Shown here in pieces: positions 12,201 to 23,595 of a DNA stretch of 64,000 bases. A program made the position numbers and the translations under genes. Within the stretch, counting starts at the first letter, position 1, and each line of letters opens with the position of its first letter. The notes under the pieces were generated by a model that was not told where the DNA came from, did no database searches, and saw nothing but the letters and a program-made list of their open reading frames with translations. Source of the stretch: Wurfbainia villosa (taxonomy: Eukaryota; Streptophyta; Magnoliopsida; Zingiberales; Zingiberaceae); NCBI GenBank assembly GCA_025175895.1, contig CM045998.1, positions 14,431,153 to 14,495,152 on the forward strand. Reading direction: 5' to 3'.

Positions 12201-12962
12201 GATCTGGTAGGAGATCCAAACATCCTGATCAAGATGTCAATCGATAACCCGTGGGTGGCCAAAACCAACCCAATCACATTCTTGGGCTATCAAATGATCG
12301 TAACCTTCGCAAGTCTAACGACTCTGCATGGTACTCCCATTACCAAACGATCACCCTACTCGATGCCCAAGAATTCTCGGACGATAAGTCAAAGAAGATG
12401 ATGTGGGAAAATACTCTCTCACAACATCACTACACCGTGGCCAAGTGATGTGTGATTTCCCGAAGGTTATTTCCTATATCTTCCACCAAGTACCGGCTAG
12501 ATCCGGATAATGGTATTCCACTAACACTACTATCTTCGTATAACCCAAGTCAAGTACTCCCAATGTTATACAACCTAGAACGACCAGTCCGGGGATCAAA
12601 ATCCCCATGAATATCATCCATTAATTTTCTACTATCTGCATCAGCAATAGTATACTCACTTGTCCATTACCCACCCAATAGGTAATGATCTGACTAATAT
12701 AATTAGTGAAAATCTTAGGACCATAATCCTTGATCTCCAAATGAGATGTGACTACTAACCCCTGCTATCCAACTCGGTATCAGTCGGCTCTCAAAGGTAA
12801 TTACCTTTTCGATAGCAGGTACATATCTAATAACCTCAACATGTCATTCCCGTGGCCAACACAAACTACAGTTACGAATACTAACCAACACCCTACAAGT
12901 CATCCTAGTTATAAGCAACTAAATGCATAACTAACAGAAGGATATGTAATAACAGTTAACAT
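9263..12962 (-). pseudogene. decayed gag-pol interior of gypsy element 2
   Basis: No long frame survives. On the minus strand, about 9,690-9,540 reads as a gypsy integrase core scrap (pattern IWVVDDRLARSAHFLSSRK). About 10,720-10,640 reads as an RT scrap (NEYPLLMIKDLF). A protease/gag-end-like scrap (VYMITRDEV) lies near 11,290-11,260. The order RT then integrase on this strand is normal for Ty3/gypsy, and the wording is chromovirus-like. Everything between has multiple stops and indels. 11,600-12,962 (gag and leader side) holds nothing I can name. The short plus-strand frames here, such as 9,271-9,549, are antisense noise. Confidence 0.6.
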
Positions 12963-14523
12963 TGTTGGTGCAATCGGCCCAGGTCACGATTGACCAGGAC
13001 TCGAGTTTGACTCGAGTGATGTTTTGATGTTTCGACAAAAATATATGACAATGTAATTGTCATGGGAAAGTCCAAGTGGAACACTTGGCATTTGGTAAAG
13101 TCCAAGTCTTGAGTACTTGGCATGAAAAGTCCAAGTGGGACACTTGGCGCATGGAAAGTCCAAGTCATGGGTACTTGGCATTTGGGAAAGTCCAAGTCTT
13201 GAGTACTTGGCATGAGAAGTCCAAGCATGAGTCTTGGCAAATGAGAATTCCAAACATGGGTTGGCAAGGAAAGTCCAAGCATGGTCTTGGCATGGAAAGT
13301 CCAACATGGGTTGGCAAGGGAAAGTCCAAGCTTGAGTCTTGGCATTTGAGAAGTCCAAGGGTTTGATATTGGCAGCGTAAAGTCCAAGCGGGAGTCTTGG
13401 CAGCATAAGACCAATGGTTGGCGGCGTAAAGTCCAAGCGGAGTCTTGGCGGCGTAAGTCCAATGTGCCTTGGCGGTGTAGACACCGTTAGCATGACATAG
13501 CCGAGGGAAGCACCTGGAGGCTAGCGCAATGGATGAACAAGTCATGGATGACTTGGAGGGATCCGAGAGGCGTGAGGCTGATGGAGGTGGCTAGAAGGCT
13601 TAGGTCTAGGCTAAGGGTGGTCTAGCAAGTATGGGGGCACTATACTTGGGTTAAAACCTCATCCTTGAGGTTGGCAGTCGACTGACATTATGGCCGGTTC
13701 ATTCGCCGTGAGTCGACTTTGAGTTCATTGCCGTTTAAAGGCCGAATCGTCGGATCGCTCATCGGAGCGATCGAACGATGTATATGGAAGTCGATCGCCA
13801 AGGTCGTGATCGCTAGTTCACCATGAGCGCAGAATGCTCTGTGGGGTCGAGTAGTCGACTACGCGGCTGGCAGTCGACTGCCAATGTTGGCAGTCGACTG
13901 CCAAGAGATCCGTTGGAGTTTTTCCAGCGTGGATCGATCCGTTGTCTCACGACAACAGTGGCATCAGTCGACTGGTGACTTATGGCAGTCGACTGATAAG
14001 CGATAGGCGAAATCCGACGCAGGTTATAAAGGCAGCTCGGAAGGAGGGTTTTTGAAGCGATTTTCTTGGGCGAAATTGAAGGGGGAAGTTGGTGCTTTCC
14101 AGTCCTTCAAAGCTAGTTCAAGGCAATCAAAGATCAAGCAATCCAAAGCTCTTGTAAAGTTGTTTTTCCTTTACTTGCATTGTATCTCTTACTTGTATTT
14201 GCTTGTATCTTGTGTATTACTTAGTGTAATCCTTGTACGAGGTTTCTCCGCCTCCGGATTGTTCCGAGAAGGAGTATTTGTGATTAGTGAGTGTGTGTGC
14301 ATCACTAGGGCTCTTTAGAGCTCGATCCGTGGAGTAGGAACCGTTCGGTTCCGAACCACGTTATATCCTTGTGTTCATGATTGTATCTTTTCGTTATTGC
14401 TTTGATTATTTCTATTCCGCTGCGCATAACGAGTTTTGTAGAGACGATCGCGAACGAATTCCATCTTCCTACGGGCACATCGCTATTCACCCCCCCCCCC
14501 CTAGCGGCGTCAAATCTCCAACA
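12963..14523 (+). repeat. 5' LTR of gag-only copia element 3
   Basis: Starts TGTTGGTGCAAT and ends CTCCAACA. U3 holds an array of short imperfect palindromes (13,070-13,400) and several GGCAGTCGACTG palindromes (13,672-14,000). A TATA motif TTATAAA lies at 14,024-14,030, and the LTR ends in a poly-C run before CTAGCGGCG. Most of it matches the 3' LTR closely, but 13,680-13,880 differs densely. Long overlapping frames on both strands in 12,956-13,545 arise from the repeats and are not genes. Confidence 0.9.
13070..13400 (+). repeat. tandem AAGTCCAAG...CTTGGCA palindromic array in LTR
   Basis: About ten to thirteen units of roughly 25-40 bp, each beginning AAAGTCCAAG and closing with CTTGGCA, so each can fold as a small stem (CCAAG/CTTGG). 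Unit length and middle sequence vary. The same array is in the 3' LTR (about 18,335-18,665), so it was present before insertion. Confidence 0.85.
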
Positions 14524-14524
14524 A

Positions 14525-14538
14525 TTGGTATCAGAGCA
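14525..14538 (+). other. primer-binding site of element 3
   Basis: TGGTATCAGAGCAA, one base after the LTR end; complementary to the 3' end of initiator tRNA-Met, as in most Ty1/copia elements. Confidence 0.9.
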
Positions 14539-14591
14539 AGGTTGCTCTTCAACGGATTAACAACCGGGAGCAAGACGCTAGAGGGTAAAAG

Positions 14592-16367
14592 ATGGAAGTC
14601 CAAGATCAATTAGGTTGGGACATCAACACACCGGTGACCTACACTCTATACGGACGAGAATGATTCAATTCTTGGAAAGGAAGAATTGAGGATTTTATTA
14701 TGATGAGAGACTTTGAGGAATGGTCCATTTTGATGGATGGATTTGAATATCCAAGAGGACCAAGAGGTGGATTCCTCAAGAAGAAAAGATGGACCGAAGA
14801 GCAAGTTCAAGCATCCGAGAAAAATGATAAGGTGATAAAATTTTTAATTGATTTAATGCCTAACAATATCTTGTGTATGTTAGGTAATTATGTAGATGCT
14901 AAAGAGTTATGGAGCCAAGTGGCAAAGCTCCATGAAAACTCATCATCGGTCCAAGAAGAAGAAGAAGAAGAAGAGGAGTGCTCACCCTCTCAAGCTCAAG
15001 AAAGTTCACCATCAATTCAAGAAGATAAGGAGGGTGAAGATGAGAGATCATCCTCACAAGGAAGTGAGGATTCGGAGGTTGATAGGGAATCAACATCCGG
15101 ATCGGAAGAGGTGGAGAAAGTGGAAGAAGCATCCACCTCAAGGATTGAGGGGGAGAGAACCTCAACACCGAGCAACAAGAAGAACCATCTACATCCGGTA
15201 GAGAGGAAGAGCAAGCTCAAGAATCCACTCCGACCACCACAACCACCCTAGGTAACTCAAGCATGTCAATTAATAATAAAATGAATATTATATGCTTTGA
15301 GTGTAGGGAGAAAGGACACTACAAGAGTAAGTGTCCTAAACGGGTTAAGAAGACTCCACCCGTGCCAAAAGTCAAGGAGACCGGTGCCTCAATGAAAAAG
15401 AGCAAGGAGCAAGTGATTTGCTTCAAATGACTCACCGGGTCACACGAGTCAATGCCCGAAGGGGGAGAAGAAGGGGCAAAGGGGAGCATCACAAGTAGGG
15501 GGAGCTACTAAGGCTAACCCTAAGGTATATCAAGTTAATAATGCTCTTTCTTTAGTTAATAGACAAAAGCATGCTAGAAATTTCAATTCCCTAGCAATTT
15601 GCCATGAAAAGCATGCTAATAGAAATAAATACTTTTGTTTAGGAGCTAAAAATATTCACTTAGATAATAGGGAGAAATTTGGGACTAATGTCCCTAAAAA
15701 CAACTTATCTAAGGACAAACCTAGGTCAAATAACTCTAGAAAATTTTTACCTAGGGAGACAATTAGAAAGGTGCAAGAGCACCTAGGTCTAAACCCTAAG
15801 AAGGGTAGGCATATGCCTAGAGAAAATGGTAATGCCCAAAAACTTAATCAAAAATCAATTGGGCAATTAGAGGTTGAAAATCAAGCCTTGAGGTCAAGGC
15901 TTGAAAAACTAGAAAAGACCCTTAGGAATATACAAAATCAATTTAAAGGGTCAAATGGTCAAAGTCAAAGTCAACACCAAGGACCTAAGAGTCAAAAGTC
16001 AACCAAAGGCAAGCAAGGTTTGGGTCACAAACCTAAGCCTAAGGTAGCTTACCATAGTGTTCCATTTGACTATGGAACACAAACTAGGTCTAGGAAGACC
16101 AAGGTCAATAGGGAAGTCATCCCTAGAATTGACCAAAGGGTGTGCCTAGTGGCTAGGGTTTCAAGGAAACCTAGGGTGGCCACTAAGAAGGTTGCAAGGG
16201 GAGTTACCCCTAGAGTCAACCTAGGTAAGACCCAAATGACCAAGGCTAACAAGCCTAGGAGGGTCATTAGGAAGGTATCTAGGGAGGTTATCCCTAAGGA
16301 ATACCTAATTAATCCTAGGAGCTCAAATCGGTTTTGGGTTCCTAAGAGCGTGATTGATTCACGCTAG
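14592..16367 (+). pseudogene. gag: gag-like protein of Sirevirus-like copia element, about 590 codons, lightly broken
   Basis: Start chosen at the ATG at 14,592, about 50 bases after the PBS. Order: a copia-type gag N-terminal domain (the FEEWSILMDGFEYP and ELWSQVAKLHE blocks, 14,710-14,935); an acidic Glu/Ser-rich linker (14,950-15,180); a CCHC zinc knuckle CFECREKGHYKSKC (15,293-15,334); a second, frame-split knuckle (CFK... then GHTSQCPK, 15,419-15,460); a heptad-like Leu/Glu coiled coil near VENQALRSRLEKLEK (about 15,870-15,920); then a basic, repetitive C-terminus ending in RFWVPKSVIDSR. Defects: a stop at about 14,661-14,663, and two compensating frameshifts (about 15,150-15,180 and about 15,430). 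Role: particle formation and RNA binding. Coiled coil plus knuckles fits Sirevirus gag. Confidence 0.75.
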
Positions 16368-18213
16368 ATGGGTTTAGGGTGTGCCAACCTTGATTGGATG
16401 GGTAGCTAACTCAACCATGATAAAGGTGGCATTTTAGGTTATTTTCAAGGTTATGGATACCTTGGAAATAGGGTTGAATTATGATCCTAAAAGATTTTAG
16501 GATGTGCAAATATTAGTTATGAAGTTTGATAAAATGATCAAATTGGCACAATTAGGGTTTAGAGTATTAGTGTGCCATTTTGGGTTTTTGGCACACTAGG
16601 GAGATTAAGGTTATTATGGCAAAATATATCTAATTGTATCAAATGACAATTAATATTAAAATTTAGGTAGTACTATACCTATATATGTTATATGCCATGC
16701 CTTGATTGCCATATGCCATGTCATGACATCATACTTAGTTTTAATCATATAAAATGTCATGATCATGTTTAGGTTTTAGGTTAATGTCATGAGTTGTTAG
16801 GTTAAATCATATGTCATGACATCATGATCATTGGCCATGCTTTAATTTTTGCTATCATTATGCCATGATCATACATTTCATGCATTAATCTGATTGAAAT
16901 TGATTTAAGGACAATGACATGACTTGAAGTCTCATTTATAAGGGAATCAAGTAGAGTTGCCTTAGAAAGATGCATGAAACCCTAGATTAGGGAGAACAAA
17001 ACCCACATCTCACATCCAATTGACATGTATGTGTATTTATACACCCTAGATACATGTGAGATGCTAGGATATGAGTTGAGTTCAAGGTGCATAGTTTTTG
17101 CATCTAGTTAAACCAAAACTCATTTTAATTCAAAGTGGATCATTGGGAGAGCATGTGTACAAGTCATGTACATAGAGCCCAAGGAATATGATCCAAAATA
17201 AGGTTTTGAAAACATTTTAAAATCATTTTGAAAAACCTTGGTGAAGTCTATCTTTTGATAGCAATCACCATTGATAGAGTTGATACAAAATAGAGCCAAA
17301 TATTGAAATTTTCAATGGTTTTGAGTTTTGTATCAAACTTACTATTTTATGGGTAAAATAATTTTCAAATATTTTTCACCCATTGTGTGTGTCATAAGTA
17401 TTATACGTATGAATTTTCACGATTTTGCGAATTACGTATAATTATTTATGAATTTCCAGAAAATCGAGATTTTTATGTGGCGATCGGTGATAAATGATGG
17501 CGATCGTGATTCTTGATCGAGTCATTTGCCAGTCTGATTTCGGGTTAACAAGGTTTGTTTAGCCCGTGTTCAGCTATGGAAAAGGTTCCTAATCACTCCT
17601 AACCCTAGGATATGCTTCAGGAAGTATTATAAAGGGTGAAAATCCATTGGATATGGATTAGGAGATATGTTAGGTCAAAGTATCAAATTTAGGGTGAGTG
17701 AAAGTTCTATGTTGAACTTAGAACCTTAATTTTGATGGTTTAGAGTTCCTATTGGCTTAGGGGCTTCCCAAGGACATTGTTGGTGCAATGGTCAAGGGGG
17801 AGCAAGCCTTTAGGGGGAGTTATCCATCTCGGGATGATGGATGTGTTTTTCTCCTTGGAGAGGAGAAGTTATTGGGAGAGTATCATCAATTGGGAAAATT
17901 GATGGGTTTTTGATACCCAATTTGGAAATTGGGAGAGATTATAGGATTGCCTCTCTTGAGTGATATGAGACTTATCACTAAGACGATGGTAGGCATCCTA
18001 GATATTTTTAGGTCAAAAAGGGGGAGATTGTAAGATCTCATTGGGACATGAGACATTGACCTCCTTGGAGAGATAACCTTTTTGATGTTAGTCAAAAAGG
18101 GGGAGAATGTTTGGGGGAGAACATTTGGAGAGTGCTTACCAATTTGGGATAATTGGTAAGGGATTTGAGTTAGTGGTCTAACTCAAATGATTTGTTTGGT
18201 TTTTGTCAAACAT
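16368..18213 (+). other. non-coding 3' interior of element 3
   Basis: No pol domain is visible in any frame. Plain AT-rich spacer with ATGCCATGTCATGACAT-like repeats (16,690-16,880). Near its end it contains repeated GGGGGAG purine tracts (about 17,805, 17,832, 18,014, 18,093) and a decoy copy of the LTR start, TGTTGGTGCAAT, at 17,779-17,790. Confidence 0.7.
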
Positions 18214-18228
18214 CAAAAAGGGGGAGAT
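18014..18228 (+). other. multiplied polypurine tract of element 3
   Basis: TCAAAAAGGGGGAGA occurs three times, near 18,013, 18,092 and 18,213; the last abuts the 3' LTR and is the functional site. Several PPT copies before the 3' LTR are a described hallmark of Sireviruses. Confidence 0.75.
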
Positions 18229-19788
18229 TGTTGGTGCAATCGGCCCAGGTCACGATTGACCAGGACTCGAGTTTGACTCGAGTGATGTTTTGATGTTTCG
18301 ACAAAAACATATGACAATGTAATTGTTATGGGAAAGTCCAAGTGGAACACTTGGCATTTGGTAAAGTCCAAGTCTTGAGTACTTGGCATGAAAAGTCCAA
18401 GTGGGACACTTGGCGCATGGAAAGTCTAAGTCATGGGTACTTGGCATTTGGGAAAGTCCAAGTCTTGAGTACTTGACATGAGAAGTCCAAGCATGGGTCT
18501 TGGCAAATGAGAAGTCCAAACATGGGTTGGCAAGGAAAGTCCAAGCATGGTCTTAGCATGGAAAGTCCAACATGGGTTGGCAAGGGAAAGTCCAAGCTTG
18601 AGTCTTGGCATTTGAGAAGTCCAAGGGTTTGATATTGGCAGCGTAAAGTCCAAGCGGGAGTCTTGGCAGCATAAGACCAATGGTTGGCGGCGTAAAGTCC
18701 AAGCGGAGTCTTGGCGGCGTAAGTTCAATGTGCCTTGGCGGTGTAGACACCGTTAGCATGACATAGCCGAGGGAAGCACCTGGAGACTAGCGCAATGGAT
18801 GAACAAGTCATGGATGACTTGGAGGGATCCGAGAGGCGTGAGGCTGATGGAGGTGACTAGAAGGCTTAGGTCTAGGCTAAGGGTGGTCTAGCAAGTATGG
18901 GGGCACCATACTTGGGTTAAAACCTCATCCTTGAGGTTAGCAGTCGACGGACATTATGGCCGGTTCGACTGCCGTGAGTCGACTTGAGTTCGACTGCCAT
19001 TTAAAGAGCCGAACGCGGGCCGATGATCGCTCATCGAGCAATGATGTATACGAGCGAATGACCGCTAAGGGCCTAGGCCGATCGCTAGTTCACCGCGAAA
19101 GCATTGCATCGTCTGTGAGCCGACCGGGCCGATTACGCTACCGGCGATCGCTAATGTTGGCAATGATCGCCAAGAGATCCGTTGGAGTTTTTCCAGCGTG
19201 GATCGATCCGTTGTCTCATGACAACAGTGACATCAGTCGACTGGTGACTTATGACAGTCGACTGATAGGCCGAAATCCAGCCCGACGCAGGTTATAAAGG
19301 CAGCTCGGAAGGAGGGTTTTCGAAGCGATTTTCTTGGGAGAAATTGAAGGGGGAAGTTGGTGCTTTCCAGTCCTTCAAAGCTAGTTCAAGGCAATCAAAG
19401 ATCAAGCAATCCAAAGCTCTTGTAAAGTTGTTTTTCCTTTACTTGCATTGTATCTCTTACTTGTATTTGCTTGTATCTTGTGTATTACTTAGTGTAATCC
19501 TTGTACGAGGTTTCTCCGCCTCCGGATTGTTCTGAGAAGGAGTATTTTTGATTAGTGAGTGCGTGTGCATCACTAGGGCTCTTTAGAGCTCGATCCGTGG
19601 AGTAGGAACCGTTCGGTTCCGAACCATGTTATATCCTTGTGTTCGTGATTGTATCTTTTCGTTATTGCTTTGATTATTTCTATTCCGCTGCGCATAACGA
19701 GTTTTGTAGAGACGATCGCGAATGAATTCCATCTTCCTACGGGCACATCGCTATTCACCCCCCCTCTAGCGGCGTCAAATCTCCAACA
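18229..19788 (+). repeat. 3' LTR of gag-only copia element 3
   Basis: 1,560 bp, TGTTGG...CCAACA, with TTATAAA at 19,292-19,298. Differs from the 5' LTR by scattered transitions plus a dense cluster at 18,945-19,175, where GTCGACTG-type palindromes in one copy are scrambled in the other. Confidence 0.9.
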
Positions 19789-19920
19789 AACATACCTTAA
19801 ACCTTGTAGCTCGGAGATGTCCGCAACAGCCAGATCCCAGAACTCACAAAACCAAAACCGAGTAAAGCAAAACTCGATGTCCGAACGAAATAAAATCCGA
19901 AAATGGACTTCGCAACCTAG

Positions 19921-19933
19921 GGCTCTGATACCA
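19921..19933 (-). other. primer-binding site of gypsy element 2
   Basis: Minus strand TGGTATCAGAGCC, seven bases inside the right-hand LTR (19,941). It marks that LTR as the 5' LTR. The residual leader 19,794-19,920 continues leftward up to the nested copia element. Confidence 0.85.
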
Positions 19934-19940
19934 ATAAAAT

Positions 19941-22900
19941 TGTCACGCCCCGAGAGTATACCATGCCGAAAAGCAAACGGACAACATCTCCCCTGTACGT
20001 GGCAACATATCGGGTTAATACAAGGCCCGTAGGCCCACAACAACAATATGATATAAAGATATCAACATACCAATTATACTAAACACAGCGGAAACAATAC
20101 AAACAGATAAATAAGATACAAAGACCAACTGTGCACTCCGGAGTGACTTGACACAACAAGAATCATAATAGAAACCACAACAACGGCCAAATACATACAA
20201 TATGTCTGTATATCACAAATACAGAAACAATATAGGCTAAAACCCAAAACAACAATATGGAATACATATCCATCCGTTCGGTGTGAGGTGGGATCGGTGG
20301 CGAACTAACGTCAAGGAATCTTCTACATTACAGGCGACGAAGCCCAGTCGGGGTGGTGAGTATAAACTCAGGGGTAATATGTAGAAAGTGCATGAACAAC
20401 ATATAAGGATATAGAAATCTACAAGTATACATGTGAAGATCTACAGGTATACAACATGAGTCCAATAGACATACAGTCCTATCCAACTCTAATAATAAGT
20501 AACTACAGTAAAGTTATACTCAATGTATATACTAAACTGATCAACTTAACATGAAGTAATGTACCAACGTACCTGACGGTCTGCAACACCATAAGCTATA
20601 TCATCCTGAACAGATTTACAATAACATAACCCATATAACGTACCAAGTCAATCCCATACCTGACCAATACTCAGACATATGAACAGTATATAATCACATG
20701 TAATAACATCCCGGTCCATACCACACTATGACATGATGCTAATCAAATACATACAACAGTCTGGACAAACACATATATCATGCTCAATACACAGCAGTAT
20801 ATAAAATGCAAATGACATGTATCATGATGAACAAACATATGCAACAAACAAATGCAGCATCTCACAGGCATATGTAAAACATATATCGAATACATGCATA
20901 CATATATATCAGCAATGCATATGCATGGTCATGCCTGTGCACCCAACTCGCTACCATGACCCCAGTGTGGCTTAGGTGGCACGACATGACAACTATCCCG
21001 ACTCCAGCCGCCACCACTCTCGAGTGACCGAGTTGGGTAGTATGAAACAGTAGCTAGCCCGCCATAGAGCTATATGCTACCCACACGGGGGTCCCTGCTA
21101 CTAGCTGCTCCGTCCCTACCCATGAGTAGACGAGCACCGCACCCAGGACAACTGCACATCACACGACCACCGTCTATAGTGGGTGAGTGCACTAACTACC
21201 ACTTTGCACAGTGGCCAAGTGCGCATCTCCAACTACCACCATCCATAGCTCCATACATGTATCCTCGCCACACTCCCTATCCCATGGGGAGTCCTGGTCA
21301 ACCAAAAGTCAACTATGCAAGGACTAAAATTCACAAGACTCTCTCTATCGCACAAAGAGTCATACACATCTGACAATCAACCACGCTAAGACCTCTAGTC
21401 AGTAGCGAGATACTATCGACCATCCATATAACCATACACAGATATACTACCCATAATGGATATACAATCATGCTAGGACCTCTAGCCCATAACCACATAC
21501 TGACAACCACACACATTTATCTATGCACGGACAACTAAATCCACCATAGATGCACAACTAACATGTGTACGATACAACAATCGACTCCATAACCCAAACC
21601 ATCACCTAACCCTAGTGATGTAACACAGTAATCCAATCTGAGGACATAAGGATAACTCTAACCACCTGTACTTACTGAATATCCATCAGCAAACACATAA
21701 TAGGATTTATAGTTCCTATCCGTGCTAGATAATCAATGAAGTAACAGAGTATATATCTCAAAGGTCAAGGCAGTACAAGCATATGATTAAATAAGAGTGG
21801 ATTTAAGGTAAACAGGTATAAACATATATCCAAATTCATGCACTAAAATTTGATCAAAACTACCGGACCAGGTAGATATTATCCACCTGATATGTAATCT
21901 GTGCTATCCATCTACACGTCCATGTATCTATGGCAATTAAAGTCCTGTAATAATGGATTACAGTTAAGTATCATCATACATCTAATGATCGAATCAAATC
22001 CTACATCAACCTGGTATCTCGATCAACTAAATCAATATTAACAATCGAGCAATACTAAATCTAAGCTATAGCAGTAGCTTACCATTCAGTCTCACACACC
22101 GATCGGATTACACCATAGGGAAAATAGCTCAGTGACCCCGGTTGCTGTCGGAAAGTTCAAGCTCTCGTGTTGCTTTAATCTCTCCCAACATCAATCAGCC
22201 ACAGCTTATCCAAAGAAAGCATCCCCTGTCGAACTTCAAATCCATTGATCCACATCATCAGATCAATTAACTAAACCCAACCAGTATACAACGATAAGCA
22301 TCCAAATCCTTCTTACCAAGCTCAGCCTAAATGTCGATATCACACATAGTTGAACTCTCCCTGAAGCACACAACTCATCCACAACAAAACAATATCCAAT
22401 TAGCTATCAATAATTCACGTTGAAGAATAGAAATCTGATAGCATCCATAGGTCAATACAGAACTTACCCCAACTGCTAGGTTGCCAACAAATCGAACAAA
22501 TCTAAACTCTGGAGCTCACGACCTATCATACATAATTTATCAAAAATTCAATAACATATAAGCTGCATCAATCATCTGTTGCTTGATCCACTGATCCAAC
22601 CGTGGCTAACCTCTATAGTAGTGAAGATAGCCGAGGATGAGCCTAGCGACGATCTGAGCTATGGAAGTCGACGCTACTACTCATGGTGCAGAGTCAGTTG
22701 AAGGCGCCCCTCATCTAGATCGGCTCACCGAACCCCGAAAAACTCCCTATTGTAATCGGTCGCTACGATGATCTCGAACAGAGGATCAAAAACCAGTCAC
22801 CCGAAGCAAGATCAAGAACTAAGCTAAGGGGGAAATGGCAATACCAATCTAAGTTGTATTCTCGCGGTGGTTAGCCGGGATGGTTGGCGGAATAGGCAGT

Positions 22901-23550
22901 GGCGGCGACCCTGCTCACAGCCAGTGCTTCGCTCACATCACGAAGTGACCCACTGCGGCAGGTGGCCGATCGAGCTAGCTCGGTTGCTGTGGAGGTCGTC
23001 CTTTGTGTCGAGGCAAGCTGGAAGAGCTTGCTGTCGCCGAGATCGAAAGGGAGACTCTTCGGCGGCAAGGAGATCGAAAACAGCGATGTCGCACGATGGA
23101 GAAAAGGCATCAGAGTGGCAGTAGGTCACCTCGCGGCGACAACGAGGCAGGCGATGGTGGCCAGTGGAAGAGGGATGCTGTCGGCGCCGAGCAGAGGCTG
23201 GCCGCGGATGGGGTGGCGATCGACATTTTGACGCGGATGGGGCGGCGATCGGCATTTTGACGAAGAGGAGAATCAGGGATCGCGGCTGTGAAAGGGAAGA
23301 AATCGCGATGGACGAGGAGCCGATCGCATCCATTCAGTTTTTTTTAAATGTCGTTCGTGAAATTGGTTCAAGCCAACCAGCCCAAGCCTAATTCCAGCCC
23401 AATGAGTTCAACCCATTAGATTCAGCCCATTATATTTAGCCCAACGGGTTTTAGCCCAATTTCAAACCCATCACTAATTAGATCCAATTAACCCATTAAT
23501 TAGATCCAATTAATTAAAGGGTTAATCCAATTTTTGTTTCGTATCTTACA
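19941..23550 (-). repeat. 5' LTR of gypsy element 2 (3,610 bp)
   Basis: Partner of 5,495-9,249. It is shorter mainly because of a deletion of about 150 bp near 21,245, at a TAGCTCCATACATG join. The flanking ATATG at 23,551-23,555 completes the duplication. Confidence 0.88.
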
Positions 23551-23595
23551 ATATGATACCTATTTAGTGTTATGTTTGAGAGGTATCCTAAGGCA

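Larger units (their letters stand above)
12963..19788 (+). mobile_element. Sirevirus-like Ty1/copia element, gag-only (element 3)
   Basis: Complete 6,826 bp insertion with 5 bp duplication AACAT (12,958-12,962 and 19,789-19,793), LTRs of 1,561 and 1,560 bp, a tRNA-Met PBS and a multiplied polypurine tract. The 3.7 kb interior encodes only a gag-like protein; no protease, integrase or reverse transcriptase can be found, so it must have moved using proteins from a relative. It sits inside the decayed interior of gypsy element 2 and is therefore younger than it. Confidence 0.9.
5495..23550 (-). mobile_element. Ty3/gypsy LTR element with very long LTRs, containing a nested copia element (element 2)
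   Basis: Complete by its ends: LTRs 5,495-9,249 and 19,941-23,550 begin TGTCA and end TTACA, and both sides carry the same 5 bp, ATATG (5,490-5,494 and 23,551-23,555), as target-site duplication. A minus-strand polypurine tract follows the left LTR and a tRNA-Met PBS precedes the right LTR, so the element reads right to left. Its interior (9,250-12,962 plus 19,794-19,940, about 3.9 kb) is too short for full gag-pol and retains only scattered RT and integrase scraps. The Sirevirus-like element at 12,963-19,788 is a later insertion. Confidence 0.88.

Noticed and set aside
12956..13545. Several 96-169 codon open frames on both strands, with matching ones at 18,250-18,759
   Set aside because: They translate the AAGTCCAAG/CTTGGCA array in several frames at once and recur in both LTRs; codon content is set by the repeat.
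14524..14540. tRNA-like sequence TGGTATCAGAGC
   Set aside because: It is a primer-binding site complementary to a tRNA end, not a tRNA gene; no cloverleaf flanks it.
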